64,000 nt of DNA from Corynebacterium pygosceleis (lineage in GTDB: Bacteria; Actinomycetota; Actinomycetes; Mycobacteriales; Mycobacteriaceae). Where the stretch lies: positions 62,001-126,000 of the forward strand of contig NZ_JAENIQ020000005.1 of the NCBI RefSeq assembly GCF_016595275.2, in the 5' to 3' direction. Both the position numbers and the translations under genes were made by a program. The notes beneath the pieces were generated by a model. That model made no database searches, was not told where the DNA came from, and worked only from the letters and a program-made list of their open reading frames with translations. Below, one piece after another: positions 7,484 to 16,123 of the stretch. Within the stretch, counting starts at the first letter, position 1. Every line of letters starts with the position of its first letter.

Positions 7484-9793
7484 TCAGGACCTGATGCGGG
7501 CCTGCAGAAACTCCGAGGGTGCGCCGCTCGTGGTCACCAGCAACTCATCCCGGGCACGAGACGCCGCGACATAGAGCAGTGACCGCTCCCGCCGCATCGC
7601 CTCCTCGCGCGCCTCATCATCGAGACGGGCGAACGAGTACATCTGTGGAATCTGATCCTGCGACACACCGGCGATGATGACGTGCGTGAACTCGAGTCCC
7701 TTGGCACCGTGCATGGTCATCACACTGACCACCCGCTCATCGACCTCGTTCGCCTCCTTGCAGAACTTCGCCTCGATGTCCCTTCGGGCGAGGGCGTCGA
7801 CGATCCTGCCGGCGTCGTTGCGGGTGCGGGTGAGAACGGCGATGCGGACCGCGCGGGTCGGTCCCTCGGTCTCCCGCCACTGGCGGATCGCCTCTGCGGC
7901 GGTGTCCATCTCGTGGGCGAAGGAACGACATTTCCGGATCACCGGCTCGGGGCCCGAACGCTCCGAGTGGTAGCCGGTGACGGTGTCCCTGTCGCCCTCG
8001 GAGTTCACGAAGTGCTCGCCGGTGAGGATATTCACCGCGAAGTCGAGGTTCTCCGCCGTGGTCCGGTAGTTCAGGCGGAGACCCGCCGACGCTTTGCCGC
8101 GGGTGTTGATACCGAACCGGGACAGCACCATCGGGTTCCCGTAGATCCGCTGATGGGCGTCCTCGGAGATGAAGATGTCGTTCGCGCCCCGGGCGACCAG
8201 TGCACGGATGAGCAGCCAGTGTCCGGCGTGGAAGTCCTGTGCCTCGTCGATGATCACGTGATCAGCCAGGCGCGAGGACGGATCCCCGTCGACGGCGCGT
8301 TCGTCGAGCACGGCGGCGGCGATCGCCGCCATGGTCTCCCACCCGACCTTGGCCGACTGGGCACAGCTGGCGAGATAGGAGTCGAGAACGGTCCAGACGG
8401 CGATTCTCTCCGCGCGGTTGAGCGCGACACCGCGACCCGTGCGGGGCACCCGGAGATAGTCCCTCTTCGACGTGATGCGTCCGGGAAGAACGACGTCGGT
8501 GAGTTCCTGGCGGAGGAACGCACCGTGACCCTTGGTTCCCGGGAGCGTGACGCCGGTGGCGCTGACCGCCGCCTCGAGTTCCTCCGCCTCTTTCTGCGCG
8601 CTGACGCATCGAGGTGCGACGAGCAGCGACCTGCCGAGCACATTCTCGGTGGCTTCGGCTCGGGCCCGGGGACTGGCGTCTGCGACGATGGAACGCGCGA
8701 GCGAGTCGATCCCGGTCACGACGATGCCCTCATCGCCGGGATCCTCCGCCAGGGCGCCGGGGTCGAGGGCCGTGACCATCGAGCGCAGTGATGCGGCGAG
8801 TCCCCTGGTGTAGGTGGTCAGCAGGATCCTGGTTCCAGTTTTTCCGCTCTTGCGGCCGGTGAGCAGCCCTTTGTGGATGTTCACCGCACGGTGGACCGCG
8901 ACAACGGTCTTTCCCGTGCCTGCGCCACCGAAGACGCGCCCTGACCCGCTCAACCAGCGCGTGGCCAGATTCCGCTGCTGCGGATGGAGGAACACCTTCC
9001 ATCTGCCGAAATCCCCCGATTCGATGACATCCCGCAGCGCATCGACCGTGTCGCCGATGTAGGTGAACTCAAGCTGGGCGGCCGGTTGATTGATCGCGGC
9101 GAGCACCTTCTCCTGCTCTGACGCGGTCGGATCCGGAGTTCGGTCCTCCGCCGACTGCAGGCGCAGATCCTCACGGACCTCATCGACCGAGTACCCCGAT
9201 GCGAGCTCACGGAATGCCGCGCTCTGCCACGCCGGGGCCTTGTCGAGGGAGCGCAGGAACATCATGGAGGTGGTCGTTGCTAGAACCTGCTCAGACAGTT
9301 TCCGGTTGAGGCCCAGCTCGCGGTAGAGGCTCTCCGGGGTGTGCCCGTCCGCGGCGATACGGGCGCCGCTGTAGCGGTGGGGTCCGGTTTCCGCAGCCGA
9401 CCGCTTCGCGGCGGGCTGCGTGTCCGTGGCTGGGGAAGGGGCGGGCGCCGCGGAGGCGGTGATGCGCGTCTCGTGGAGGACCTCGGCGACACCGTTGACC
9501 GGGTTGATGTGCAGCACGCTGTCCCGTGCGGCGGCGAGTGCCTCTTCCGGGGCGTGGACGCCGCAGACGATGTACGCGGTGTCGCTGTCGTCGGACTCGC
9601 CGGCGATCTCGAAGAGGATCACCGCTTGGCTGTGATCGGCTGATTCCAGCACCCGGATCCGGGGATCCGCGGATGCTTCCACCGGCATCGGGCGGGATGC
9701 GCCCTGGATCAGGGAACCGAGAAGCTGCTCGAGTTTCCGCTGTTCGGCCGTGGTGTCGGGCCGGGCCCCGGCGGTCATCGTGATGGTCGGCAT
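7484..9793 (-). CDS. UvrD-family SF1 helicase with RelE-like N-terminal domain (defence operon gene 4)
   Basis: 769 residues. The N-terminal ~110 residues (DPRIRVLESADHSQ, AVILFEI, then INPVNG) resemble the RelE-like beta-sheet module that precedes some actinobacterial UvrD proteins. The remainder is a superfamily-1A ATPase: Walker A GGAGTGKT at 289-296, DEAQDF at 516-521, the NYRT motif near 575, MTMHGAKGLEF at 692-702 and YVAASRARDELLV at 741-753. Helicase residues look intact, so it is probably an active translocase. Whether the RelE-like part still cleaves RNA is unknown. Its ATG directly follows the TAG of the big helicase gene with no gap, so it is the last gene of the four-gene operon. 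It stands where DISARM loci usually have the PLD nuclease DrmC. Confidence 0.8.
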   Translation of the reverse strand: MPTITMTAGARPDTTAEQRKLEQLLGSLIQGASRPMPVEASADPRIRVLESADHSQAVILFEIAGESDDSDTAYIVCGVHAPEEALAAARDSVLHINPVNGVAEVLHETRITASAAPAPSPATDTQPAAKRSAAETGPHRYSGARIAADGHTPESLYRELGLNRKLSEQVLATTTSMMFLRSLDKAPAWQSAAFRELASGYSVDEVREDLRLQSAEDRTPDPTASEQEKVLAAINQPAAQLEFTYIGDTVDALRDVIESGDFGRWKVFLHPQQRNLATRWLSGSGRVFGGAGTGKTVVAVHRAVNIHKGLLTGRKSGKTGTRILLTTYTRGLAASLRSMVTALDPGALAEDPGDEGIVVTGIDSLARSIVADASPRARAEATENVLGRSLLVAPRCVSAQKEAEELEAAVSATGVTLPGTKGHGAFLRQELTDVVLPGRITSKRDYLRVPRTGRGVALNRAERIAVWTVLDSYLASCAQSAKVGWETMAAIAAAVLDERAVDGDPSSRLADHVIIDEAQDFHAGHWLLIRALVARGANDIFISEDAHQRIYGNPMVLSRFGINTRGKASAGLRLNYRTTAENLDFAVNILTGEHFVNSEGDRDTVTGYHSERSGPEPVIRKCRSFAHEMDTAAEAIRQWRETEGPTRAVRIAVLTRTRNDAGRIVDALARRDIEAKFCKEANEVDERVVSVMTMHGAKGLEFTHVIIAGVSQDQIPQMYSFARLDDEAREEAMRRERSLLYVAASRARDELLVTTSGAPSEFLQARIRS

Positions 9794-12700
9794 CTAGTGT
9801 GCTCCTCGTTCCGAATCAGTCAGGTGTGCGATCAGCTCGGCGACGAGATCATCCGGAACCTCACCGGTGTCGCCGGTCGTGAATACCGTCCAGCCCGCCT
9901 TCCTCAGAGTGTCCAGGACGGACTCCCCGGCGTCAACGGTGAACGCGACGCGCTGGCCCCGCCAGACGAGGTCCAACGGGCAGCCCTCGACCTCCTCACC
10001 CTGTTCCGGTAGCGCGGGTAGCGGGACAGACTCCGCGATAGCGCGGAGCACCGATTCCTCGGTGTCGCTGATCGCCTCGTCGATGAGAACCAGCCACTCG
10101 GCGGGCGGCCCGTGGACCTCGGCGTCATCGACGGCAGGCGGGACCTGTGCGCTCAGCTTCTCCTCGACGCCGTCTACGCCGGCGAAGTCCGTGGCGGTGA
10201 TGTCAGCGACCTTGCGCCGAAGCGACAACAGGTTCGACCATTCCAGCCAGTGGTACCAGTGCGTCTTGTACGCCTCGAGCCCCAGGTCGGCCATGGTGTG
10301 GTCCGAGGCATCGAGCTCGAGGCGCGCATCGGCCTCCGCCATCGCGGCGGGCCCGCCGGAGCCGAGCTTCAGCATGAGTGACAACGGCCCGTCACTGAAC
10401 AGCAGCGTCGATGAGGTGATCCTGGTCATCCTCGGCCCCAGGATCATGGGCAGGGCGGCCGCCGCGTGCTGCCAGACCTTCAGTTCCGGTTGCAGGATGA
10501 TGTCCAGCAGGAGAGTGACGGGGTCCCGCTGCAATGAATCGAGCGTCACCTGGGCGATCCCGAACTTCCGTGCCACACCGGCGGCGACCTTCTGGTGGTA
10601 CCACCAGGGTGTCGTCGTGGTGCCGGACTCCGCGATACCGAGGTCACGCCAGGTGATGGCCCAGGGTATGTAGCCCTCTAAACGCAGCTGCTCCCGCTTC
10701 CGCGCGTCATCGACGAGCCGGTTGTGCTGGGGCGAGGCGTGGTACTCCACGGAATCGCAGTAGATGGCGAAACGTGGGGCGTTCTCCCCGGCGGTGGACT
10801 CGAGGACGAAGTCGGGTCGGGTCGTACCGCCCGCGATCAGCTGCTGCGGTTTGAGGGACCAGGACATCGCCTGTCCGGGGATCCGGGCGTGGATGTGGAC
10901 ATGGTTGCCGACCGGCTGCCGGTCGATGGTGGCCCCCAGTTCCTCGAGTTTTCGGACGATGAGATCCCGGGTGCGGATCTCCAGCGGGGTCTCCTCCTGT
11001 GCCTTCTGCGGGCGCTGCTGGGTGACCGCCGCGGGATCGAAGGCCGGGAGATCATCGACGTCCTCATCGCCCACGACCAGCTGCAGCAGTGCCGATTCCG
11101 CAACCTGGCGGGACACGACCGTCTCCTGATGCGCCCGAGTGAACGGCAGGAGGCACTGCGGGCAGGAGAGGCGCTGTTCATCGGCGCAGGGACAGGATTT
11201 CAGTGCCCGGTAGGCCGTCTCCAGCAGCTGCCAGACCTTCTCCGGCCGGGAGAACTCCGACAGGTAGCCTGTGCCGCCCGGAACCAGGTCGTGGAGGAGC
11301 AACGCCGTCCGTGTCTCCGGGGAGCGTTCCCCGGGAGCCGGAACAACGACCTCCGTGACATCCAGGTGCTCCGGGCTGCCGCCCAGAACCGCCTTGAATC
11401 CGAACTTGATCGCCGCGACGAGCGACGGTGCCCCCATCGGACCGAAACGCTGCACGGACGAGGGCAGGTGCAGGAGAACACCCTGGGTGTGCAGGACACG
11501 GCCGAGTGCGACCTCCACGTTGTCCTGTTCGAGTTTCTTCGCGTTCTGGCACCAGCCGCGGTGGTCCCGCCGGTCGTTTCCGCCGGCGGTCCGGTCGATC
11601 TGGCCGCAGTAGCGGCAGAGAGTGAACAGGGGGAAACTGCGTGCGTCGCCGGCCAGATACCGCTCCGGGCCGGAACCCGAACCGAGGTTGAGCCACCGGA
11701 GTTCCACTTCGCGCAGGTTGGTTACGCCGAACCCGGACTTCTCCAGGTACCAGGTGGACATGGCCGACCGGTCCGGCAGACGTACGGCGAGAGCCGTGGT
11801 GAACATCGCCCGTTGACGTTCCTCCTGGGAACCGTCGATGAGACTGCGTTCGGGTCGGATCTGCGCGGACACCTTGTGCATGGGGACCACGGGGATCTCC
11901 TGCTCGACCGCCGCGAAATGATCGTCGCCACAGGCCGGGCAGCTGTCGAAATCCTGTTCCGGGGTGAGCACCTCGACGTGGGAGCACGAGGGGCACAGGC
12001 GCCACCGCTGGATCCGGTCACCGTTCGCGCCGAGATCCACGGCATCGATCAGGATCTTCATCCCCTCCGCGTAGAACGTGCTGCCCGGGGCGAGCTCCGT
12101 CAGAGCACTGGACAGGCCCCGGGAGTACGAGTGCTCCTGGCGTTCGATCTCCGCGGCGGAATCGGTGTGCCGCAGGAAGCCGGAGACGCGCAGCTCGACC
12201 GAATCATCGAGAAGCGTGTAGTTCGGCAGCAGGCCGAAGCGCTCCAGTGCGGCGACCCAGGTGTCGCCGGTCAGTTGCTTCTGCTGCGCGCGCAGTAGTT
12301 TCTCCGCGGACACCGCCAGCGCATAGTCCGACCTGTCCTGGTCGGTCGCCCCCGCCGCCTCCGCGGCCATACCCAGTTCGTGCAGCGATCCCTGCACGTC
12401 CCGCAGCTGCCGCCCGATCTCCTCGAGCTCCTTTTCCCACCGTTGGGATGCGGCGGCCACAGCGCCGGGAAGATCCCAGTCGATGAGTTCCCGGGTGACG
12501 TGTTCGTCGATGTTGCCCGAGCCCAGGGATTCGATGAACTGGTCCCGCACCTCGGTGATGAACGGGACCCCGGCGTCCAGCAGCTTCGCGTACAGCCCGT
12601 CATCCTGCCGGAACACGTCACGTGACCGCGACATGCCCACCAGCGCGGACCCGCCGGCGAGGGCGTCGAGCACCGCGGCGAGCAACTGCCGGCGCAGGAT

Positions 12701-15700
12701 CTCCACGGCGGAGAGATACACCGCTGGAGGAACCACGTCACCGTCGATCACCGAGAGCGGCTCGTGGATCTTCGGCAGATGCTGGCCCCGGCCACGGACC
12801 ACCGCGACCGCCAGCGAGTTACCCGTCAGTCGGCCCGCACGACCGACCCGCTGCAGGTAGCTGGCCACGCTCACCGGCATCGAGGAGAGCATGACCGTCG
12901 ACAGGTCACCGATGTCGATGCCCATCTCCAGGGTCGGGGTCGCCACGAGGACGTTCACCGCGTCCGGGCGGGGATCGCCACCGGATCCGCGGAACTCCTC
13001 CTCGATCGCCTGCCGCTTCTCCGATGGGATCAGGGAGGTGTGCTCGCGGGCGATGATGCTGCGCCGTTCCCCCGAGGTGTACAGGCGCCGGTAGTAGTTG
13101 GGCGCAATCTCCTCCGCCTCCAGCACACCGGAGCAGTCCGGGGTCAGGCACCGGGCACCGGCAAGCTGCCGCTCCGTCGTCGGACCGACCGAAACCAGCG
13201 TGTGGCAGACCGTGCACCGCAGCGCCCTGCCATCAGCGCTGCGCCGGATCATGATGCGCTCGGTGGGCAGCGAGTAGGTACGGGCGTCACTACGCGTCGG
13301 CGCGGATATCAGCGTGCCGTCGGTGACCAGGCTGTCCAGGTGCGCGACGCACAACCGTGCCGCCTGCTCCCGCGCCATGCCCAGCTGGCGCGCCGTCCAC
13401 CTGGCGTACCAGCCGTGGGCACCGGCCACTGGATCAGTGCCGCCGTTCCACTTCTTCTGCTGGATCGGACCCCCCACCCTCGGGAACACCGGGCCTGTGC
13501 CAGGTGCGAAGGGCGGGAGCGCGGAGGTCACGCCCCGGCCCCGCGTGAGGTAGAACTCGGCACCGTCGTTGTAGCGGTAGTCGAGGAGCCACGGGTGCTC
13601 GATGCCGCCACGGCTCCGGATCCGCTCGACGATGCCGCGCGCCCACGCGAGCAGAGCATCGTCGGTGAGGCCACCGTCGTGCCCGTCCAGATCCAGCATC
13701 TGCACCGAGTCGAGGGCGCGCCTGGCGGATCTGAGGAGATCGGGTGCCTCCACCTCGGCGGTCGCGACACCCGTGACCATGAGTGTCCGTCCCAGTTCGC
13801 TCCGCCGGCCGAACTCGAGCGCCACGTCGAAGCCGATACGCAGCGGCACGATCGGGCGGAGCCGGTCACTCAGGCGGGTCTTCGGGTCCCAGAACCCCTG
13901 CAGGTCACTGTCCCGTGCGAGATCCGGTGGAAGAAGCTGGAACCGGTCCGCTGCGGTATCCGCCCGCGCGAGGATCCGGTTCTGCAGGGCCGCGAGCGAC
14001 ACGGGCTCCGTGCCGAGCGCGGAGGCGATACCCGTGCGCAGTGAGAAGGCGTGGGACCTGGCCTCGACGAACCCGGCCCGGTGCGCGGCGTCCTGCACGG
14101 AGTCGGTGAAGATCAGCGTCTTCTTCTCAGCGTCATCCAGTCCCGGGAGCCCGAACAGGTTGGACACCGACACCGACAGCAGCGTCGCCACAGCGGAACC
14201 GATGTAGCGGATCGAATCCCTGGTGTCGCACGCCGGACAGACCTGATCCAGGGCGCGTTCATCGGCGTCCGCGTCAAGGTACGTCAGCACCGGGAACATC
14301 GACCCCTCATCGATGTCGCCGCGGTAGACGTCCTGGGTGGGATCGACGTCCCCGAAGCGGAGGAACTGGGCGTGCCGGGTGTCGAGCCAGAACAGCTGGC
14401 CGGCGGCGTCGGGTCCGCGTTGGACACCGTGGCGTGAATCGGCCGCGTCCGCCTCCTCCCCGGCGTAGATCAACGGCCGGGTGCGGGCCCGCTTCTCGTC
14501 GCTGACGCTCGCCCCGCGGATGGAACCGGCGTTGAAGGTCGGCATCGTGGAACCGGGTTCGAGCTCCGTCATCCACCCCGAGCGGTAGCAGGCGCGGCAG
14601 AAGATCGCAGGTAGCCAGTGCCGTTCGTCGGCCAGGCCATGATCCGCATCCGAGTCATCCGACCAGCGGAACTCCGGAGCCGACATCGCGAGACGGTCGA
14701 TCCGGGACAGCTCCCGGACCCACAGGTGGACATCGACTCCGGGGATCCTCGTTCCCAGCCGCCGGTCGGCGGCCAGGGTGGCACGGATCAGGGAGAGTTC
14801 AGCGACGAGGTGCACGATGAACGCGCGTGCGGCCGGATCGGGGTCCTCGACGAGATTGAAGAACTCCGAGGTCAGTTGGTTGATGGTGCACGGGGTCGAC
14901 GTCAGATCGAGGAGACGCAGCAGGAATCTGTTGCGCGGAACCCAGGCCAGTGCCTCCGAGTTGATGTCCCCGGGCACGGGGTTTTCCGGGTCGAGGGAAC
15001 TGAAGAACCGGGCGAACGCGGGGTGCAGCGCATCCTGGATGGTGCCCGAGGCCTCGTGTCGGTCGAGGGTGTCCACGAGCTCCCGGATCTCCCTCTCGTG
15101 GCGCCACCACGACACCGGTGTGGTGTAGTCCTCCGCCGGTACCGTGGCGAAGTCACCGAGCGGTACCCGTGACTCCCGGACGATGGAATCAGGGGTGAAC
15201 GGCACGCCGAACACCCGCTCCGCGAAGTCGAGCACCGGACCGGGATCGTCCTTCGATCCCATGGTCGCCGAGGTGGCGACGGGGCACACCGGTCCCAGCG
15301 GGCGCGGATCGTCGATTCCGGCGAGTTCCTTCAGCTTCATTCCGAGTCGACGCAGCAGGATCGCCACATCGGTGCCCTGTGCACCGTCGTAGGTGTGGAA
15401 CTCATCGAGCACCACGTAGCGCAGTGACGTGCACGAGGCGGCCCACATCGGATGGTCCCCGGGGCGGAGAAGGAGCTGGTCCAGCATCTTGTAATTCGTC
15501 AGCAGGATGTCCGGCGGATTGCGCTGCATCTCGCTGCGCTCGCTGATCAACCCGTCCTCGGTGACCTCGCCGTGATCGCTGCGGTGCTCACCGGTGTAGA
15601 TACCGGCGGTGAGTTCCGCGAGCCGCGGATCCCCGGTCAGCAGCTTAGCCAGACGGTTCGCCTGGTCGCCCGCGAGCGCATTCATCGGGTAGAGGATCAA

Positions 15701-16123
15701 CGCCTTGATTCCCGTGACCCCACGCCGGCGTTCCCGGATCGCATGGTCGATCACCGGGTAGAGGAAGGCCTCGGTCTTGCCGGAGCCCGTGCCCGTGACG
15801 ACGAGCGTGGGGGAGGGGTCGGTGTCCCCGCCCGTGGCGGGATCGAGGGTACGGAGCTTCTCGAACGCGGCGCGCTGGTGCGCGTAGGGCGTGAAGTGCG
15901 GCGGCAGCCAGTCGAGACTGCGCGAATCGGTGTTCGTGGAGGCCCGGAACGGCATGCGGGTGCGCACGTACGGCCCGCGGAACATGGTGGATCCCGAGTC
16001 GGCGAGGAACTCGTCGAACGCCGCCTTCGCCCGTGGTTCCGAGAGCCCGAGGGTGGTGGTGAGGTATTCGCTCAGGCCCTCGATGATTCCGGTGACCGCG
16101 TGGGTGGGGAGGAGGGTACTCAT
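9794..16123 (-). CDS. Giant DExH helicase-DUF1998 protein with nuclease-like C-terminal domain (DrmA/DrmB-like fusion)
   Basis: 2109 residues. Order: SF2 helicase core with Walker A TGTGSGKTE at 110-118, DEFH at 240-243 and SAT at 285-287; helicase C-terminal domain ending in QRVGRAGR near 1090. Several Cys4 clusters follow (CTVC...CLTPDC, CPSC...CPAC and CRYC). Next is a DUF1998 module near 1620-1670 (LVPGGTGYLSEF, then CPC and CPQC). A segment at about 1765-1830 (RPDFVLE, YCDSVEYH, DDARKREQL, ITWRDL) has the shape of a Vsr/DUF559-like PD-(D/E)XK nuclease. DISARM usually splits these functions between DrmA (helicase) and DrmB (DUF1998). MrfA-type repair helicases also combine helicase and DUF1998, but are about half this size. 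Its ATG overlaps the methyltransferase stop (ATGA). Confidence 0.8.
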   Translation of the reverse strand: MSTLLPTHAVTGIIEGLSEYLTTTLGLSEPRAKAAFDEFLADSGSTMFRGPYVRTRMPFRASTNTDSRSLDWLPPHFTPYAHQRAAFEKLRTLDPATGGDTDPSPTLVVTGTGSGKTEAFLYPVIDHAIRERRRGVTGIKALILYPMNALAGDQANRLAKLLTGDPRLAELTAGIYTGEHRSDHGEVTEDGLISERSEMQRNPPDILLTNYKMLDQLLLRPGDHPMWAASCTSLRYVVLDEFHTYDGAQGTDVAILLRRLGMKLKELAGIDDPRPLGPVCPVATSATMGSKDDPGPVLDFAERVFGVPFTPDSIVRESRVPLGDFATVPAEDYTTPVSWWRHEREIRELVDTLDRHEASGTIQDALHPAFARFFSSLDPENPVPGDINSEALAWVPRNRFLLRLLDLTSTPCTINQLTSEFFNLVEDPDPAARAFIVHLVAELSLIRATLAADRRLGTRIPGVDVHLWVRELSRIDRLAMSAPEFRWSDDSDADHGLADERHWLPAIFCRACYRSGWMTELEPGSTMPTFNAGSIRGASVSDEKRARTRPLIYAGEEADAADSRHGVQRGPDAAGQLFWLDTRHAQFLRFGDVDPTQDVYRGDIDEGSMFPVLTYLDADADERALDQVCPACDTRDSIRYIGSAVATLLSVSVSNLFGLPGLDDAEKKTLIFTDSVQDAAHRAGFVEARSHAFSLRTGIASALGTEPVSLAALQNRILARADTAADRFQLLPPDLARDSDLQGFWDPKTRLSDRLRPIVPLRIGFDVALEFGRRSELGRTLMVTGVATAEVEAPDLLRSARRALDSVQMLDLDGHDGGLTDDALLAWARGIVERIRSRGGIEHPWLLDYRYNDGAEFYLTRGRGVTSALPPFAPGTGPVFPRVGGPIQQKKWNGGTDPVAGAHGWYARWTARQLGMAREQAARLCVAHLDSLVTDGTLISAPTRSDARTYSLPTERIMIRRSADGRALRCTVCHTLVSVGPTTERQLAGARCLTPDCSGVLEAEEIAPNYYRRLYTSGERRSIIAREHTSLIPSEKRQAIEEEFRGSGGDPRPDAVNVLVATPTLEMGIDIGDLSTVMLSSMPVSVASYLQRVGRAGRLTGNSLAVAVVRGRGQHLPKIHEPLSVIDGDVVPPAVYLSAVEILRRQLLAAVLDALAGGSALVGMSRSRDVFRQDDGLYAKLLDAGVPFITEVRDQFIESLGSGNIDEHVTRELIDWDLPGAVAAASQRWEKELEEIGRQLRDVQGSLHELGMAAEAAGATDQDRSDYALAVSAEKLLRAQQKQLTGDTWVAALERFGLLPNYTLLDDSVELRVSGFLRHTDSAAEIERQEHSYSRGLSSALTELAPGSTFYAEGMKILIDAVDLGANGDRIQRWRLCPSCSHVEVLTPEQDFDSCPACGDDHFAAVEQEIPVVPMHKVSAQIRPERSLIDGSQEERQRAMFTTALAVRLPDRSAMSTWYLEKSGFGVTNLREVELRWLNLGSGSGPERYLAGDARSFPLFTLCRYCGQIDRTAGGNDRRDHRGWCQNAKKLEQDNVEVALGRVLHTQGVLLHLPSSVQRFGPMGAPSLVAAIKFGFKAVLGGSPEHLDVTEVVVPAPGERSPETRTALLLHDLVPGGTGYLSEFSRPEKVWQLLETAYRALKSCPCADEQRLSCPQCLLPFTRAHQETVVSRQVAESALLQLVVGDEDVDDLPAFDPAAVTQQRPQKAQEETPLEIRTRDLIVRKLEELGATIDRQPVGNHVHIHARIPGQAMSWSLKPQQLIAGGTTRPDFVLESTAGENAPRFAIYCDSVEYHASPQHNRLVDDARKREQLRLEGYIPWAITWRDLGIAESGTTTTPWWYHQKVAAGVARKFGIAQVTLDSLQRDPVTLLLDIILQPELKVWQHAAAALPMILGPRMTRITSSTLLFSDGPLSLMLKLGSGGPAAMAEADARLELDASDHTMADLGLEAYKTHWYHWLEWSNLLSLRRKVADITATDFAGVDGVEEKLSAQVPPAVDDAEVHGPPAEWLVLIDEAISDTEESVLRAIAESVPLPALPEQGEEVEGCPLDLVWRGQRVAFTVDAGESVLDTLRKAGWTVFTTGDTGEVPDDLVAELIAHLTDSERGAH

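Noticed and set aside
10724..14044. Long plus-strand frames opposite the giant helicase gene
   Set aside because: Arg/Pro-rich products without domains, entirely inside a gene with intact helicase motifs.
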